Assembly (NCBI RefSeq): GCF_012979535.1
Contig: NZ_CP053015.1
Coordinates: 2,170,001-2,234,000, forward strand
Length of the DNA: 64,000 bases
Direction: 5' to 3'
From: Sphingomonas lacunae
GTDB lineage: Bacteria; Pseudomonadota; Alphaproteobacteria; Sphingomonadales; Sphingomonadaceae
The number at the start of each line of letters is the position of its first letter. Position 1 is the first letter of the stretch. Shown here piece by piece: positions 1 to 9,315 of this stretch. Made by a program: the position numbers and the translations under genes. The notes under the pieces were generated by a model. That model had not been told where the DNA came from and searched no databases. It saw only the letters and a program-made list of their open reading frames with translations.

Positions 1-1171
1 TCTCCGCCGGTGGCGGGGGCAGGCTGGTTCCCGCCAGCTCCGCCGCGGCAAAGCGGGCAGCGATCAGGCCGATGGCCGCGCTCTCGACATAGCCCTCGCA
101 GCCGGTGATCTGTCCGGCAAAGCGGATGTGCGGTGCCGATTTCAGCCGCAATTGCGCATCGAGCAGTTCGGGTGAGCGGATGAAACTGTTGCGGTGCAGT
201 CCGCCCAGCCGGGCGAACTCGGCCTTTTCCAGCCCCGGAATCGTGCGGAACAGGCGGACCTGCTCGGCATGTTTCAGCTTGGTCTGGAACCCGACCATGT
301 TCCACAGCGTGCCCAACTCATTGTCCTGCCGCAGCTGGACGACGGCATAAGGCCAGCGGCCGGTGCGCGGATTGTCGAGGCCGACGCCCTTCATCGGCCC
401 GAACCGCAGCGTCTCGACCCCGCGTTCCGCCATGACTTCAATCGGCATGCAGCCGTCGAAATAGGGCGTGTCCTTCTCCCACTCCTTGAACTCAGTCTTG
501 TCGCCGTCGATCAGCCCCTGGACAAAGGCGTAATATTGCTCCTTGTCCATCGGGCAGTTGATATAGTCCTTGCCGTCACCGATCGGCCCGACCTTGTCCC
601 ATCGGCTGGCCATCCAGCAAATGTCCATGTCGATACTGTCGCGATAGACGATGGGGGCGATGGCGTCGAAAAAGGCGAGCGCATCCTTGCCCGTCGCCGC
701 GCCAATGCTTTCAGCCAGGCTCATCGCGGTCAGCGGGCCGGTGGCGACAATGGTCAGGCCGGCGGCGGGCAGCGTGTCGATCCGTTCCCGCACGATGGTG
801 ACATTGGGATGCTCGGCCAGTGCCCGCGTCACCCCGCCCGAAAACAGGTCACGATCCACCGCCAGCGCCGATCCGGCGGGCAGCTTGGTCTTGTCGGCCT
901 CACGCATGATCAGCGAGCCGAGCGTGCGCATCTCGCGGTGGAGCAGGCCGACGGCGTTCTTGTCGCCATCGTCGGAACGGAAGCTGTTCGAGCAGACCAT
1001 CTCGGCGAGGCCATCGGTCTGGTGCGCCGGCGTCATGTCGCCGCCACCGCGCATCTCGGACAGGCGGACGCGATACCCTGCCTCCGCCAGCTGCCAGGCG
1101 GCTTCCGATCCAGCGAGGCCGCCGCCGATGATATGGACGTCATGAAGGGGGGTAAGGGGAGCGTTGACCAT
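1..1171 (-). CDS. trmFO: TrmFO, folate-dependent tRNA (uracil-54-C5)-methyltransferase (C-terminus beyond window)
   Basis: TrmFO makes the T54 methyl group in the tRNA T-loop, using methylene-tetrahydrofolate and FAD. The ATG is at 1171, and 390 codons are readable before the window edge; the family is usually about 450-470 residues, so the C-terminal end is missing. The N-terminus has a Rossmann FAD motif ([10 protein letters not shown] near residue 16) and the conserved [10 protein letters not shown] segment with the likely catalytic Cys60. A second recognisable stretch near the visible end ([15 protein letters not shown]) also fits the family. It is transcribed divergently from the lysoplasmalogenase gene; the gap of about 110 bp should hold both promoters. 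Identification is confident. Confidence 0.95.
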   Translation of the reverse strand, partial: MVNAPLTPLHDVHIIGGGLAGSEAAWQLAEAGYRVRLSEMRGGGDMTPAHQTDGLAEMVCSNSFRSDDGDKNAVGLLHREMRTLGSLIMREADKTKLPAGSALAVDRDLFSGGVTRALAEHPNVTIVRERIDTLPAAGLTIVATGPLTAMSLAESIGAATGKDALAFFDAIAPIVYRDSIDMDICWMASRWDKVGPIGDGKDYINCPMDKEQYYAFVQGLIDGDKTEFKEWEKDTPYFDGCMPIEVMAERGVETLRFGPMKGVGLDNPRTGRWPYAVVQLRQDNELGTLWNMVGFQTKLKHAEQVRLFRTIPGLEKAEFARLGGLHRNSFIRSPELLDAQLRLKSAPHIRFAGQITGCEGYVESAAIGLIAARFAAAELAGTSLPPPPAE

Positions 1172-1284
1172 TTCGCTTTGCAAATTCCGTAGTGTGGCCC
1201 GCATAAAGGAACGGGAACCGTGACTGGCCGCAGGCGATAGCCGATAGAGTGGCCGGTGACGAGGGGTGAGCGAGGAACGGGACG

Positions 1285-1950
1285 ATGCAGCAGACAGCAG
1301 TGCGGATCATCTGGTGGGCGGCGCTGGCCGCCGGGGCGAGTTACATGCTTCCCGTGCTCGCCGGCTGGCAAGGCCCGGCGATCATCGCCTGGAAGGGCGC
1401 GGGCGTCACCTTGCTCGCGCTATGGGCGGCGCTCCAGGCGCGTGATGCCAACCCGGAGGGCGAAGGCTGGCTGATCGCGCTGGTGCTGGCCTTTGGCGCG
1501 CTGGGGGATGTGCTGCTCGACGCGGTCGGCCTGACCACGGGCGCGGCGGCCTTTGCCGTCGGCCATGTCATCGCCATCATCCTCTACGCCCGCAATCGCC
1601 GTCCGGCGCTCAGCCCCAGCCAGACGCTGTTCGGCTGGCTGATCGCCCCGCTTGGCGTGGTTATCACCATCGCGCTGGTCCACGGACAGCCGGACGCCAT
1701 GCTCGCCATCGCCTATGCCGCCCTCGTCGGCAGCATGGCCGCCTTCGCCTGGACGAGCCGCTTTCCCCGCTACCGCACCGGCATAGGCGCGGTGATGTTC
1801 CTTGTCAGTGACCTTGTGATCTTTGCCGGGCAAACCGTGTGGACGGGGACGATCTGGCCCAAACTGTTGATCTGGCCGCTTTATTTTGGAGGACAGGCGC
1901 TGATTGCGTGGGGCGTGGTCAAGACGTTGCAAGCGGCAAACCGGGGGTAG
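1285..1950 (+). CDS. YhhN/TMEM86-family membrane protein, putative lysoplasmalogenase
   Basis: The 221-residue protein is almost entirely hydrophobic, with about seven or eight predicted membrane helices and short charged loops. The conserved acidic residues of the family are visible in 'GALGDVLLD' (about 70-78) and 'FLVSDLVIF' (about 171-179). The family includes lysoplasmalogenases, which hydrolyse the vinyl-ether bond of lysoplasmalogens, but many bacterial members have no assigned substrate, so the reaction is inferred from family only. The ATG at 1285 follows a GAGG-type ribosome site. The gene is followed by the AT-rich island and appears monocistronic. Confidence 0.75.
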   Translation: MQQTAVRIIWWAALAAGASYMLPVLAGWQGPAIIAWKGAGVTLLALWAALQARDANPEGEGWLIALVLAFGALGDVLLDAVGLTTGAAAFAVGHVIAIILYARNRRPALSPSQTLFGWLIAPLGVVITIALVHGQPDAMLAIAYAALVGSMAAFAWTSRFPRYRTGIGAVMFLVSDLVIFAGQTVWTGTIWPKLLIWPLYFGGQALIAWGVVKTLQAANRG

Positions 1951-2092
1951 GGGGAGAGTCCATGTTGCCAACACGTAAAGCGTCAACGGCCTCAACCAAT
2001 ATTCTACTGCCGGCACGGCAAGCTTGGGCTATGATGGGCACAACCGCCTGATCGCCGCGAGCGCAAGGCGTTAGCCTAAACGAGGATGGGCA

Positions 2093-2452
2093 ATGCAGCC
2101 AGGTTTCCTTTCAGCCCAATCGCGTCTCGCGAAATTTTCCATAGCTTTGCTTTCACTATTTTTGATAAATAATACGATAAAACACTTCATAAAAGATCAC
2201 TTGAATTCAGCATTCATAGTATTTTTATTTATTATGATTGCTATATCGCTGGACTTTTACGTAAAAAAGCGAATATTGTATTTTATAAAAATGCCAATAA
2301 CATTATTTTGGTCTGGTTATTTAATATGTGGAATCTCATTTAAATATGATTTTTATAAGGAGGAATTAATATTCCTAATCGGCGCTCTCACCACAATAGG
2401 AGGAGCGATTCTGATAGGATATAACGCATATTTTCTGAAAAGCGACACGTAA
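2093..2452 (+). CDS. AT-rich orphan four-helix membrane protein
   Basis: I do not recognise this 119-residue protein. It has four hydrophobic segments (about 11-27, 36-56, 61-81 and 91-114) joined by short Lys/Asp-rich loops, so it is probably an inner-membrane protein. The ATG is preceded by GAGG at a good distance. Composition is strikingly unlike the neighbours: bases 2161-2280 contain only 30 G/C in 120, and codons are A/T-ending, in a genome that is otherwise clearly GC-rich. This points to recent transfer. It lies 43 bp upstream of a second small AT-rich gene, and the two may form one unit. Small polytopic orphans of this kind can be bacteriocin immunity proteins, but nothing here proves that. 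Confidence 0.6.
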   Translation: MQPGFLSAQSRLAKFSIALLSLFLINNTIKHFIKDHLNSAFIVFLFIMIAISLDFYVKKRILYFIKMPITLFWSGYLICGISFKYDFYKEELIFLIGALTTIGGAILIGYNAYFLKSDT

Positions 2453-2495
2453 ATGACCTTGTGAGTTCTAGTAATTTCCAGGCTTCGGAGAGGAT

Positions 2496-2753
2496 ATGTT
2501 AAAATTATTGAAGTATTATATCTTTTATTCTCCGGCAATTGTGTTGGCCGCGAACCTAACTGGCAGTAGTATTTTTACATACTGCGCATTTTTAACATTT
2601 CTGGTTGCGGCGGGTTTTTTTGCTATAAGGAAATGCCATAAATGCGGAAAACTCTTTATTGATTTTCATTTTTTTTCGGGGCGTTCACCATTGCTAATAA
2701 TAGAGCCTCGCTCTTGTTCGAAATGTATGACCAATAAAATTCCGCATGAATGA
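2496..2753 (+). CDS. AT-rich small membrane protein with two CxxC motifs
   Basis: I do not recognise this 85-residue protein. Two hydrophobic segments (about 6-22 and 26-44) are followed by a hydrophilic tail carrying C47-x2-C50 and C74-x2-C77, the spacing expected of a small zinc ribbon on one face of the membrane. The ATG at 2496 follows GGAGAGG at an ideal distance, which supports translation. Base composition is as AT-rich as in the preceding gene, so both probably arrived together. Ordinary GC content resumes just after the stop. Function is unknown; metal binding is an inference from the four cysteines. Confidence 0.6.
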   Translation: MLKLLKYYIFYSPAIVLAANLTGSSIFTYCAFLTFLVAAGFFAIRKCHKCGKLFIDFHFFSGRSPLLIIEPRSCSKCMTNKIPHE

Positions 2754-3046
2754 CGGGGGATTAGGCATTAGGGTGACAGATCATTAAATTGACACCGCCC
2801 CCAAGGGGAAATTCGGTGACCGTCACCAGAACCTCTCAATAGGCGCACCAGTCGAACGCGTTGACAGGTTGCCGATTCCCACCGCTTGCCACGCCGTGTC
2901 GCGCGGCTCCTGAGGCAGGTTGCTGCTGATCGGTTAGCGCTGCCCTCTTGGCCCCTTGGTATCTGGGCGTGAGCCCCTTTCGACCCTCGTGTCCCCCGGC
3001 GAAGGAATGAAGGCCATGCGGCGCGGGCTAACCCCTCACATCCAAC

Positions 3047-3098
3047 CGGTTCGCCCTGAGCCCTTAGACAGGCTCAGGACGGGCTTCGTCGAAGGGGC
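3047..3098. repeat. Sphingomonad-type intergenic palindrome, copy 1
   Basis: The core CCTGAGCC (3055-3062) and GGCTCAGG (3071-3078) form a perfect 8-bp stem, followed by GGGCTTCGTCGAAGGGG with a second short hairpin. The shared pieces TTCG, CCTGA and CTTCG(T/A)CGAAG/CTTCGACA relate it to the copies at 3131, 20619 and 51697. Confidence 0.6.
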
Positions 3099-3130
3099 AT
3101 CCTTGCGTGTGCATCCACGTCAGTAGCAAG

Positions 3131-3161
3131 ACCGGTCCTTCGACAAGCTCAGGACGAACGG
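3131..3161. repeat. Sphingomonad-type intergenic palindrome, copy 2
   Basis: The sequence reads CCGGTCCTTCGACA-AGCTCAGGACGAACGG, with GTCCT/AGGAC arms (3135-3139 and 3151-3155). This is close to the form of the element often seen between genes in sphingomonads (from memory, not searched). Confidence 0.6.
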
Positions 3162-3176
3162 GGATGGGGTAAAGAA

Positions 3177-3230
3177 AAGAACAAAAACGGATCAAATACC
3201 GCTTTCCTACAGGGGGTGAGGTGTGAGACC
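3177..3230 (+). repeat. 54-nt dispersed repeat, copy A
   Basis: It begins AAGAACAAAA, contains CGCTTTCCTACA and ends AGGTGTGAGACC. Copy B lies in the opposite orientation at 19137-19190; I count 47 of 54 identical positions. Homology stops sharply at GAGACC on one side. Neither copy overlaps a gene. Confidence 0.75.
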
Positions 3231-3303
3231 ATCGCGCCATGCTCGCGATTCTGCTCCTCCTCCGATTTCTGCTTACTCTGCGTCTCTGCGCGAAACCCAT
3301 CAT

Positions 3304-3446
3304 TGTTCCCCTGCGAAGGCAGGGGTCCATCACCCATAGTGAAAGGTTACCCAGAGGGTTCTGCCATAACGCGATGTCGCGGTTTACCAGCCACGCTGCA
3401 CTCGCCGCAGCGGCAGGAGATGGCCCCCTGCCTTCGCAGGGGAACA
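3304..3446. repeat. MITE-like element with inverted terminal sequences
   Basis: The left end GTTCCCCTGCGAAGGCAGGG (from 3305) and the right end CCCTGCCTTCGCAGGGGAAC (to 3445) are inverted copies. Each end is itself a hairpin (CCCCTGC/GCAGGGG), and together they enclose about 90 bp without a gene. There is no transposase. It could equally be two independent palindromes inserted head to head. Confidence 0.5.
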
Positions 3447-3547
3447 AGGGCAGGACAGTGTCGTCGGCACCTCCCCGTATTAAGTTTACACCACAGCTCG
3501 AAACCGCCCCGCAAACCCGCAGGCGGCCGTTGAATCTCCCCTCTGGA

Positions 3548-3564
3548 GTGTCAACCAGTGTCAA
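3548..3564 (-). repeat. Two TTGACAC motifs with 10-bp period
   Basis: GTGTCAA occurs at 3548-3554 and again at 3558-3564, which on the minus strand reads TTGACAC-N3-TTGACAC. The same motif and spacing occur upstream of trpC (18901-19009). These copies sit just downstream of the dioxygenase stop. Confidence 0.6.
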
Positions 3565-3579
3565 CCAGATCGCGCCGCC

Positions 3580-4422
3580 TTAGCCCGCCCACGCGGCAAT
3601 TGTCGTGCGGTGGAGCAGGCGGTCATGGCCGGCATAGCCACCGGTGGCACGGTGCAGGACTGAGCGGTTGTCCCACATGACCAGCATGTTTTTCTCCCAC
3701 ACGTGGCTGTAGATAAACTGCGGCTGCGCCTGCCACTGGAGCAACTCGACAAGCAGGGGATAGGCTTCGGCCTCGCTCATCCCCTCGATGCCGATGATAT
3801 AGCCGATGCAGCCATAGAGGCTTTCCTCGCCCGTTTCCGGGTGGCGGTGGATCAGCGGGTGGGTCTGTGTTGCGCGGGCGCTTTCGGACGGGCGGATGTC
3901 CATGCTGCGCCCCTTGTCATTCTCGCCATAGAGGCCCGAAGGGGCATAGCCGACTCCGGCACTGTGGGTGGCGATTTTTCCCTCGATGCGGGCGCGCAGG
4001 GCAGGGGGCATGGCGGCGAGCGCCGCGCGCTGGTTGACATATTCGGTATTGCCCCCGTGCGGCGGGATGGTGATGCCGAACAGGCAGGTGCCCGCCGGGG
4101 GTTGTGCCTGAAAGCTCCAGTCGCTGTGCCAGCTTTCGGCAAAGATCGGCGCGGTTTCGTCGGCCTTGCGCTTGACGGCGATGATGTGATCGCGGCCGGG
4201 GATGGGGGCGATGAACGGGTCGTCGCCAAAGCCGCCAAAGGCGAGGGTGAACGCCTCAAGGTCATCGTCTGTCATCGCCTGACCGGGGAAGGCGAGGACG
4301 AGATGTTCGAGCCAGGCGGAACGGATGGCGGCGACGGTCCCTGCATCGAGCGGCCGGGTCAAATCGACGCCGGTTACCGTGGCGCCACAGGCTTGCCCGC
4401 TGGGTGTGATGGTGAGGGTCAT
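3580..4422 (-). CDS. TauD/TfdA-family Fe(II)/2-oxoglutarate-dependent dioxygenase
   Basis: The family oxidises small substrates such as taurine or aryloxy acids with O2 and 2-oxoglutarate. The 280-residue protein has the expected facial triad: H99 and D101 in WHSDWSF, and H257 in DNRSVLH; R272 in HRTTI is placed to bind 2-oxoglutarate. I chose the ATG at 4422 (MTLTITPSG) because the family's conserved start GxxVxGVDL follows about 13 residues in; an upstream in-frame ATG would add 30 unsupported residues. Substrate is not predictable: no sulfonate transporter or other tau gene is nearby. Confidence 0.85.
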   Translation of the reverse strand: MTLTITPSGQACGATVTGVDLTRPLDAGTVAAIRSAWLEHLVLAFPGQAMTDDDLEAFTLAFGGFGDDPFIAPIPGRDHIIAVKRKADETAPIFAESWHSDWSFQAQPPAGTCLFGITIPPHGGNTEYVNQRAALAAMPPALRARIEGKIATHSAGVGYAPSGLYGENDKGRSMDIRPSESARATQTHPLIHRHPETGEESLYGCIGYIIGIEGMSEAEAYPLLVELLQWQAQPQFIYSHVWEKNMLVMWDNRSVLHRATGGYAGHDRLLHRTTIAAWAG

Positions 4423-4521
4423 GACTATTCCCGGTTGTGCGGGGGAAACCCCATATGATGCAGGATGATGGCGAAATGGGACCGGTAGGACAAGGGCTGT
4501 AGGGCGCGTCACCGCTCAACG

Positions 4522-4833
4522 TCAGGTAGGACGGTGCGAGAGGACCGTGCTCATCGGCAGCGGCGCGTAAAGGTGGGGAAAGAGCGCGCCGCCGCGCGAA
4601 ACTTCCCATCTGAGCTCAGGGCCAAAGCCGCTCAGGTCCACCTCGGCGATCACCAGCCCGTTCTGCCCGGCGAAATGCTTGTCGAGAGTGCCCTTCAGCT
4701 GATCGGCGGCGGACAGGTGGATATAGCCATCGGCGAGGTCAACCGGCGCACCGTGGAAGACGCCATCCTGGCTGAACTGCGACCATTGGTCGGCGGTGAG
4801 GATCTTGAAGGCGGTGGAGGGATGATCGGCCAT
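4522..4833 (-). CDS. DUF952 family protein
   Basis: The 103-residue cytoplasmic protein matches the DUF952 pattern in full: AFKIL near the start, GYIHLSAADQL in the middle, VIAEVDLSGFG and the closing FPHLYAPLPM. No reaction has been assigned to this family to my knowledge. The ATG at 4833 overlaps the stop of the upstream membrane gene by one base (TGATG), so the two are probably co-translated. An upstream in-frame start exists but would run into that gene. Confidence 0.8.
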   Translation of the reverse strand: MADHPSTAFKILTADQWSQFSQDGVFHGAPVDLADGYIHLSAADQLKGTLDKHFAGQNGLVIAEVDLSGFGPELRWEVSRGGALFPHLYAPLPMSTVLSHRPT

Positions 4834-5609
4834 CAGCGGGCTTTCTGTGCGGCGACGACATCGCGCATCGGCTGCTGCGATACAGAGATAAGGCCGTCGC
4901 GTGCCCGGTCCAGATCGAGTGTGGCGACGACCGCGAGAGTCAACAGCAGCATGGTCAGCGAGGAGGCGACCGGTGCGCGGTGGCCATCGGCGGCCAGCCG
5001 CCACCCGGTCAGTCCGGCTGCAATCAACAGATAAAGGAGCAGCATGGCGAGCAGGGCAGCGGGTAGATGCGCATCGCGGCGCGCCACACGCTCGGCGGCG
5101 AGGTCAAAGCTTTCGTTGAGCGGGTCAAGCAGGGTCTTGGCATCGACCATGCCACGTGACGCGCGCAGCGCGTCTATCGCCGCGGGCCAGAGTGTGGTTT
5201 GCAGCTGGTTGGCACGCAGCATTGCCGCATGACCGCCTTCGTTTGTCTCCGAAGCGATCGACCAGTCCAGTCGGGCTTGCGAATAGGCTGCATAGGCTGT
5301 GGACAATTGCGCTCGGGCCGGCTCGTCCAGCGCCTGGATGCGCAGCCAGCTGGTGCCAATGGCATTGGCTTCCGCAATCACCAGATCGCGCCGCTGCTCA
5401 TGGCGGCTCAGGGCAAGGCTGAACGTGAAACCCAGCAACAGGGCCAGCAAACCCATCGCCGCTGAGAGGAGGAAATCCATTTCGGCTGGTTCGCGATCAG
5501 GATAGCGACGATCGAGCCTGCGCCGGATACGGTAGCCCAGCTCGACACAGAGAAGCAGGGCCAGCATGATACCGATGCCGACGCCGGCAAGCGACAAGGT
5601 CGAGATCAT
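4833..5609 (-). CDS. DUF4239-type (bestrophin-like domain) membrane protein
   Basis: The 258-residue protein has two N-terminal helices (about 5-23 and 46-66), a soluble middle rich in Ala/Arg with the conserved segment EANAIGTSWLR (about 80-90), and two C-terminal helices (about 182-202 and 216-232). This order matches the DUF4239/bestrophin-like family, sometimes suggested to be anion channels, though without firm proof. It overlaps the DUF952 gene by one base and lies 24 bp after gyrA on the same strand, so read-through from gyrA is possible. Confidence 0.65.
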   Translation of the reverse strand: MISTLSLAGVGIGIMLALLLCVELGYRIRRRLDRRYPDREPAEMDFLLSAAMGLLALLLGFTFSLALSRHEQRRDLVIAEANAIGTSWLRIQALDEPARAQLSTAYAAYSQARLDWSIASETNEGGHAAMLRANQLQTTLWPAAIDALRASRGMVDAKTLLDPLNESFDLAAERVARRDAHLPAALLAMLLLYLLIAAGLTGWRLAADGHRAPVASSLTMLLLTLAVVATLDLDRARDGLISVSQQPMRDVVAAQKAR

Positions 5610-5633
5610 CGCGTGCCGGCTCCCCAGCCCAAT

Positions 5634-8378
5634 CTATTCGTCGTTGCTACCGCCATCAGCACCGGCGACCGGCGGTGGCGCGTCGCCTGGAACTTCGGCG
5701 GCCTCGGTCTCATCCTCGCTGTCATTGCCGCTGTCGCCGATCTTGGCAGCAGACACGACATGCTCGTCATCGGCGACGTTGAACAGGCGGACGCCGGCGC
5801 TGCCACGGCCGATCACGCGCAAGCTGTCGAGGCCCATGCGGATCAGCTTCGCCTGATCGGTCACCAGCATCAGCTGGTCGGCGCAGGTAGCCGGGAAGCT
5901 GGCGACGACGAGGCCGTTGCGGGCGATATTGTCGATATTGGTGATGCCTTGGCCACCGCGACCCGTGCGGCGATACTCATAAGCCGAGGACAGCTTGCCA
6001 TAGCCATTGGCACAGACGGTGAGGATGAATTGCTCGCGTTCCGCCATTTCCGACATGCGGTCGGCGGGGAGGGCAGGTTCGGCGTCATTGTCCTTCCACG
6101 GGGCGGCCCGCAGATAAGCCTCCCGTTCCTCCTGCGATGCACCGGAACGGTGAAGAATCGACAAGGAAATAACCTCATCGTCATTCTTCAGCGTCATGCC
6201 GCGCACGCCGGTCGACGAACGGCTCTGGAATTCGCGAACATCCTCACCGGGGAAGCGGATGGCCTTGCCCTGACGGGTGGCGAGCAGGACATCGTCACCT
6301 TCGGAGAGGAGAGCAACGCCGATCAACCGGTCATCGGCATCATCACCTTCGAACTTCATGGCAATTTTGCCATTCGACGGCACATTGGTGAAGGCATCCA
6401 TGCTGTTGCGGCGGACGCTGCCCTTGGCGGTGGCAAACATCACGTGGAGCCTCGCCCAGTCAGCCTCGTCCTCCGGCAGCGGGAGCACGGTGGAGATGGT
6501 TTCCCCTTCGGCCAGTGGCAGGAGGTTTATCATCGGACGGCCACGGGTCGCCGGCCCGCCTTCGGGCAGGCGCCATACCTTCATGCGATAGACTTTGCCG
6601 AGAGTGGAGAAGAAGAGGACCGGCGTGTGCGTCGAGGTGACGAACAGTTCGGTGACGACATCCTCGTCCTTGGTCGCCATGCCGGCGCGGCCCTTGCCCC
6701 CGCGGCGCTGCGCCCGGAAGGTGTCGAGCGTGGTGCGCTTGATATAGCCGTCCATGGTAACGGTGACGACCATCTCCTCGCGTTCGATCAGGTCTTCGTC
6801 GTCAATGCCGTCAGCGGCAGCAACGATTTCCGAGCGGCGCGGCGTCGGGAAGGCGTCACGTACGGTGGTCAACTCTTCGCGCATGACGTCGAGCAGGCGC
6901 TCGCGGTCACCGAGGATGGCGAGATATTCGGCAATCTTCTCGGCGAGTTCGGCCAGTTCCTTGCCAATCTCGTCGCGGCCCAGCGCGGTCAGACGGTGGA
7001 GGCGCAGTTCGAGGATGGCGCGAACCTGAATGTCCGACAAGCTGTAGGTGTCGCCATCGATATCGCCCTCGATCGCTTCGACAAGGCGGATGTAGGGCAG
7101 GATCTCGGCGACCGGCCATTTGCGGGCGAGCAGGGCGGCGCGGGCTTCGGCCGGCGTGCCGCTGCCGCGGATGATGCGGACCACCTCATCGAGGTTGGTC
7201 ACTGCGACAACGAGGCCGAGCAAGATGTGCGCACGATCCCGCGCCTTGGCCAATTCGAACTTCGTGCGGCGGGTGATGACCTGTTCGCGGAAGGTGAGGA
7301 ACGCCTCGATCATGGTACGCAGGCCCATGATTTCCGGTCGACCGCCGCGAATGGCGAGCATGTTGGCGGGGAAGCTCGACTGGGCGGGGGTGTGGCGCCA
7401 GAGCTGGTTGAGCACGACGTCGGCGGTCGCGTCACGCTTCAGTTCGATGACGATGCGAACGCCATTGCGGTTCGATTCGTCGCGAATGTCGCTGATGCCC
7501 TCAATCCGTTTGTCCTTGGCCGCTTCGGCGATCTTTTCGACCAGCGCGGTCTTGCCCACCTGGAACGGTATCGAAGTAAGCACGATGGACTCGCGGTCAC
7601 CGCGACGGCTTTCGATGACGTGGCGGCAGCGCATCATGATCGAGCCGCGACCGGTGTGATAGGCGCTGCGCGCGCCGCCCTGGCCAAGAATCAGCGGCCC
7701 GGTGGGGAAATCCGGAGCTGGAACAATGTCGATCAGCTCGTCAGTGGTGATCGTCGGATTGTCGATCATCGCCAGACATGCGTTGATCACTTCGGTCAGA
7801 TTATGCGGGGGAATGTTGGTCGCCATGCCAACGGCGATGCCGCCTGCGCCATTGACCAGAATATTGGGGAAGCGGGCGGGAAGAACCTGCGGCTCCTGCT
7901 CGGACCCGTCATAGTTTGGCTGGAAATCGACCGTATCCTTGTCAATGTCGTCAAGGAGCGCATTGGCCACCTTTGCCAGACGCGCTTCGGTGTAGCGCAT
8001 GGCAGCCGGACTGTCGGGGTCCATCGAACCGAAATTGCCCTGACCGTCGATAAGCGGAACGCTCATCGACCAGTCCTGCGTCATGCGGGCAAGGGCGTCG
8101 TAGATCGAACTGTCGCCATGCGGGTGATATTTACCCATGACGTCACCAACCAGACGCGCCGATTTGCGATAGGGCTTGCCGGCGACATAGCCGCCTTCCT
8201 GTGCCGCATATAGAATGCGGCGGTGCACCGGCTTCAGGCCATCGCGCACATCCGGAAGGGCGCGCGAAACGATCACCGACATCGCATAGTCGAGATAGCT
8301 CGACTTCATTTCATCGACGATGTTGATCGGCTGAATGTCGGTTGGGGCGGCAGGTGGCGACGCGGTATCAGTGGTCAA
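5634..8378 (-). CDS. gyrA: DNA gyrase subunit A
   Basis: GyrA breaks and rejoins DNA and, with GyrB, introduces negative supercoils. The 914-residue protein has the N-terminal DNA-cleavage core with catalytic Tyr129 in [10 protein letters not shown]. The quinolone-resistance region [12 protein letters not shown] has the susceptible-type Ser90 and Asp94 (E. coli S83 and D87). The C-terminal beta-pinwheel carries the GyrA box QRRGGKG, which separates it from ParC. The tail is acidic ([10 protein letters not shown]). The start at 8378 gives the common short extension before [16 protein letters not shown]. An SDR gene lies upstream on the same strand, about 80 bp away. Confidence 0.98.
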   Translation of the reverse strand: MTTDTASPPAAPTDIQPINIVDEMKSSYLDYAMSVIVSRALPDVRDGLKPVHRRILYAAQEGGYVAGKPYRKSARLVGDVMGKYHPHGDSSIYDALARMTQDWSMSVPLIDGQGNFGSMDPDSPAAMRYTEARLAKVANALLDDIDKDTVDFQPNYDGSEQEPQVLPARFPNILVNGAGGIAVGMATNIPPHNLTEVINACLAMIDNPTITTDELIDIVPAPDFPTGPLILGQGGARSAYHTGRGSIMMRCRHVIESRRGDRESIVLTSIPFQVGKTALVEKIAEAAKDKRIEGISDIRDESNRNGVRIVIELKRDATADVVLNQLWRHTPAQSSFPANMLAIRGGRPEIMGLRTMIEAFLTFREQVITRRTKFELAKARDRAHILLGLVVAVTNLDEVVRIIRGSGTPAEARAALLARKWPVAEILPYIRLVEAIEGDIDGDTYSLSDIQVRAILELRLHRLTALGRDEIGKELAELAEKIAEYLAILGDRERLLDVMREELTTVRDAFPTPRRSEIVAAADGIDDEDLIEREEMVVTVTMDGYIKRTTLDTFRAQRRGGKGRAGMATKDEDVVTELFVTSTHTPVLFFSTLGKVYRMKVWRLPEGGPATRGRPMINLLPLAEGETISTVLPLPEDEADWARLHVMFATAKGSVRRNSMDAFTNVPSNGKIAMKFEGDDADDRLIGVALLSEGDDVLLATRQGKAIRFPGEDVREFQSRSSTGVRGMTLKNDDEVISLSILHRSGASQEEREAYLRAAPWKDNDAEPALPADRMSEMAEREQFILTVCANGYGKLSSAYEYRRTGRGGQGITNIDNIARNGLVVASFPATCADQLMLVTDQAKLIRMGLDSLRVIGRGSAGVRLFNVADDEHVVSAAKIGDSGNDSEDETEAAEVPGDAPPPVAGADGGSNDE

Positions 8379-8460
8379 AATTCAGGCTTTCGCATTGGTC
8401 TGTTCTATGTGGAATGACCCTAGCCGCTCTTGGCTGCTTATGCCAGCAAAAGCGGGTTTT

Positions 8461-9177
8461 TCAGGGATGAATTTCAACGCCGCGCCAGTCGAAAATCCGG
8501 CCCGATTGTTCGGGTGACAAGCCAGCAAGAACCCGGAGCAACTGCGCCGCTGATTCCTGCGGTTTGAGGATGTGGCGACCATTGTCCTGGCGGACGAACG
8601 GGGCGGATAACGAGGTGTGCACAGTGCCTGGGTGCAGCGCCGCGAGAACAGCTTGCGGGTGACTGCGCGCCCATTCGATTGCCGCTGTTCGCACAATCTG
8701 GTGCAGTGCTGCCTTGCTGGCCCGATAGCCATACCAGCCACCGAGGCGATTGTCCGATATGCTGCCGACGCGGGCGCCCAGAACCGCGACCTCGACCCGG
8801 CGCTGTCTGGGCAGAAGCGGAAGTAACCGGGAAAGGACAAGGGCCGGGCCGATGGCGTTGACAGCGAAGTTGCTGGCAAGCCAGTCGGCATCAAGGTGCC
8901 GCAGAGTTTTCTCTGGCCCCTGCCCGTCTGTGTGCAAAAGGCCGGTTGCCACAAAAACCCGGGTCACCGGTGGCCCGGACAATGATTGGTCAAGAGCAGT
9001 GGCAATGCTGTCGGGATCAGTAATGTCGCAGGGGATCGGCCCGGAACGGGACAGGCGATGAACAACAGCCTGTCCGGCATTTTCCAACTCATCCGCTAAA
9101 GCTGAGCCAATACCGCCTGACGCGCCGATCACGATGGCAGCACCGGAATCCGGTGCGGAGAATTGGGCTTCGGACAT
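8461..9177 (-). CDS. SDR-family NAD(P)-dependent oxidoreductase (CsgA/C-factor-like)
   Basis: A 238-residue classical short-chain dehydrogenase. It has the cofactor motif GASGGIG (18-24), the structural NAIG (107-110), Ser139, and the catalytic pair Tyr151/Lys155 in YRASK. The run ARVGSISDNRLGGWYGYRAS resembles C-factor-type SDRs, several of which have no firm substrate. The ATG at 9177 is favoured because the cofactor motif then starts at the usual distance; a start at 9213 would add an Arg-rich segment. It is divergent from the membrane protein at 9316, with about 140 bp between. Confidence 0.85.
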   Translation of the reverse strand: MSEAQFSAPDSGAAIVIGASGGIGSALADELENAGQAVVHRLSRSGPIPCDITDPDSIATALDQSLSGPPVTRVFVATGLLHTDGQGPEKTLRHLDADWLASNFAVNAIGPALVLSRLLPLLPRQRRVEVAVLGARVGSISDNRLGGWYGYRASKAALHQIVRTAAIEWARSHPQAVLAALHPGTVHTSLSAPFVRQDNGRHILKPQESAAQLLRVLAGLSPEQSGRIFDWRGVEIHP

Positions 9178-9315
9178 TGTGCAATCTCTGGCCGCCCTGC
9201 GCCGGTCGCGCAAGAGGGGTGTCGTGACGCGTTGGTCGTGCTAGACCCCGTGCATGACAATGGGGCGCAGTGATGATCGCAGGCATGACCGCATATTGCG
9301 GAATGGCGGATTGAC

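Larger units (their letters stand above)
2754..3579. other. Repeat-rich intergenic region with no supported gene
   Basis: Between the AT-rich island and the dioxygenase I find no credible coding region; the open frames here lack family resemblance and read through palindromes. The stretch holds two sphingomonad-type palindromes (3047-3098 and 3131-3161), one copy of a 54-nt repeat shared with 19137-19190, a 143-bp element with inverted ends (3304-3446), a perfect palindrome GGTGAC-C-GTCACC (2815-2827), a single TTGACAC (2789-2795) and a phased pair of the same motif (3548-3564). It looks like an accumulation site for non-coding repeats. Confidence 0.7.

Noticed and set aside
2045..2085. Integron attC-like sequence (GCACAAC...GCGTTAGCC) before the AT-rich genes
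   Set aside because: The GTTRRRY and RYYYAAC core sites do not match properly, there is no second copy after either gene and no integrase in the window.
5613..8213. Open frame of 866 codons on the plus strand opposite gyrA
   Set aside because: It is antisense to gyrA along its full length, has no family resemblance and arises from high-GC codon bias on the other strand.
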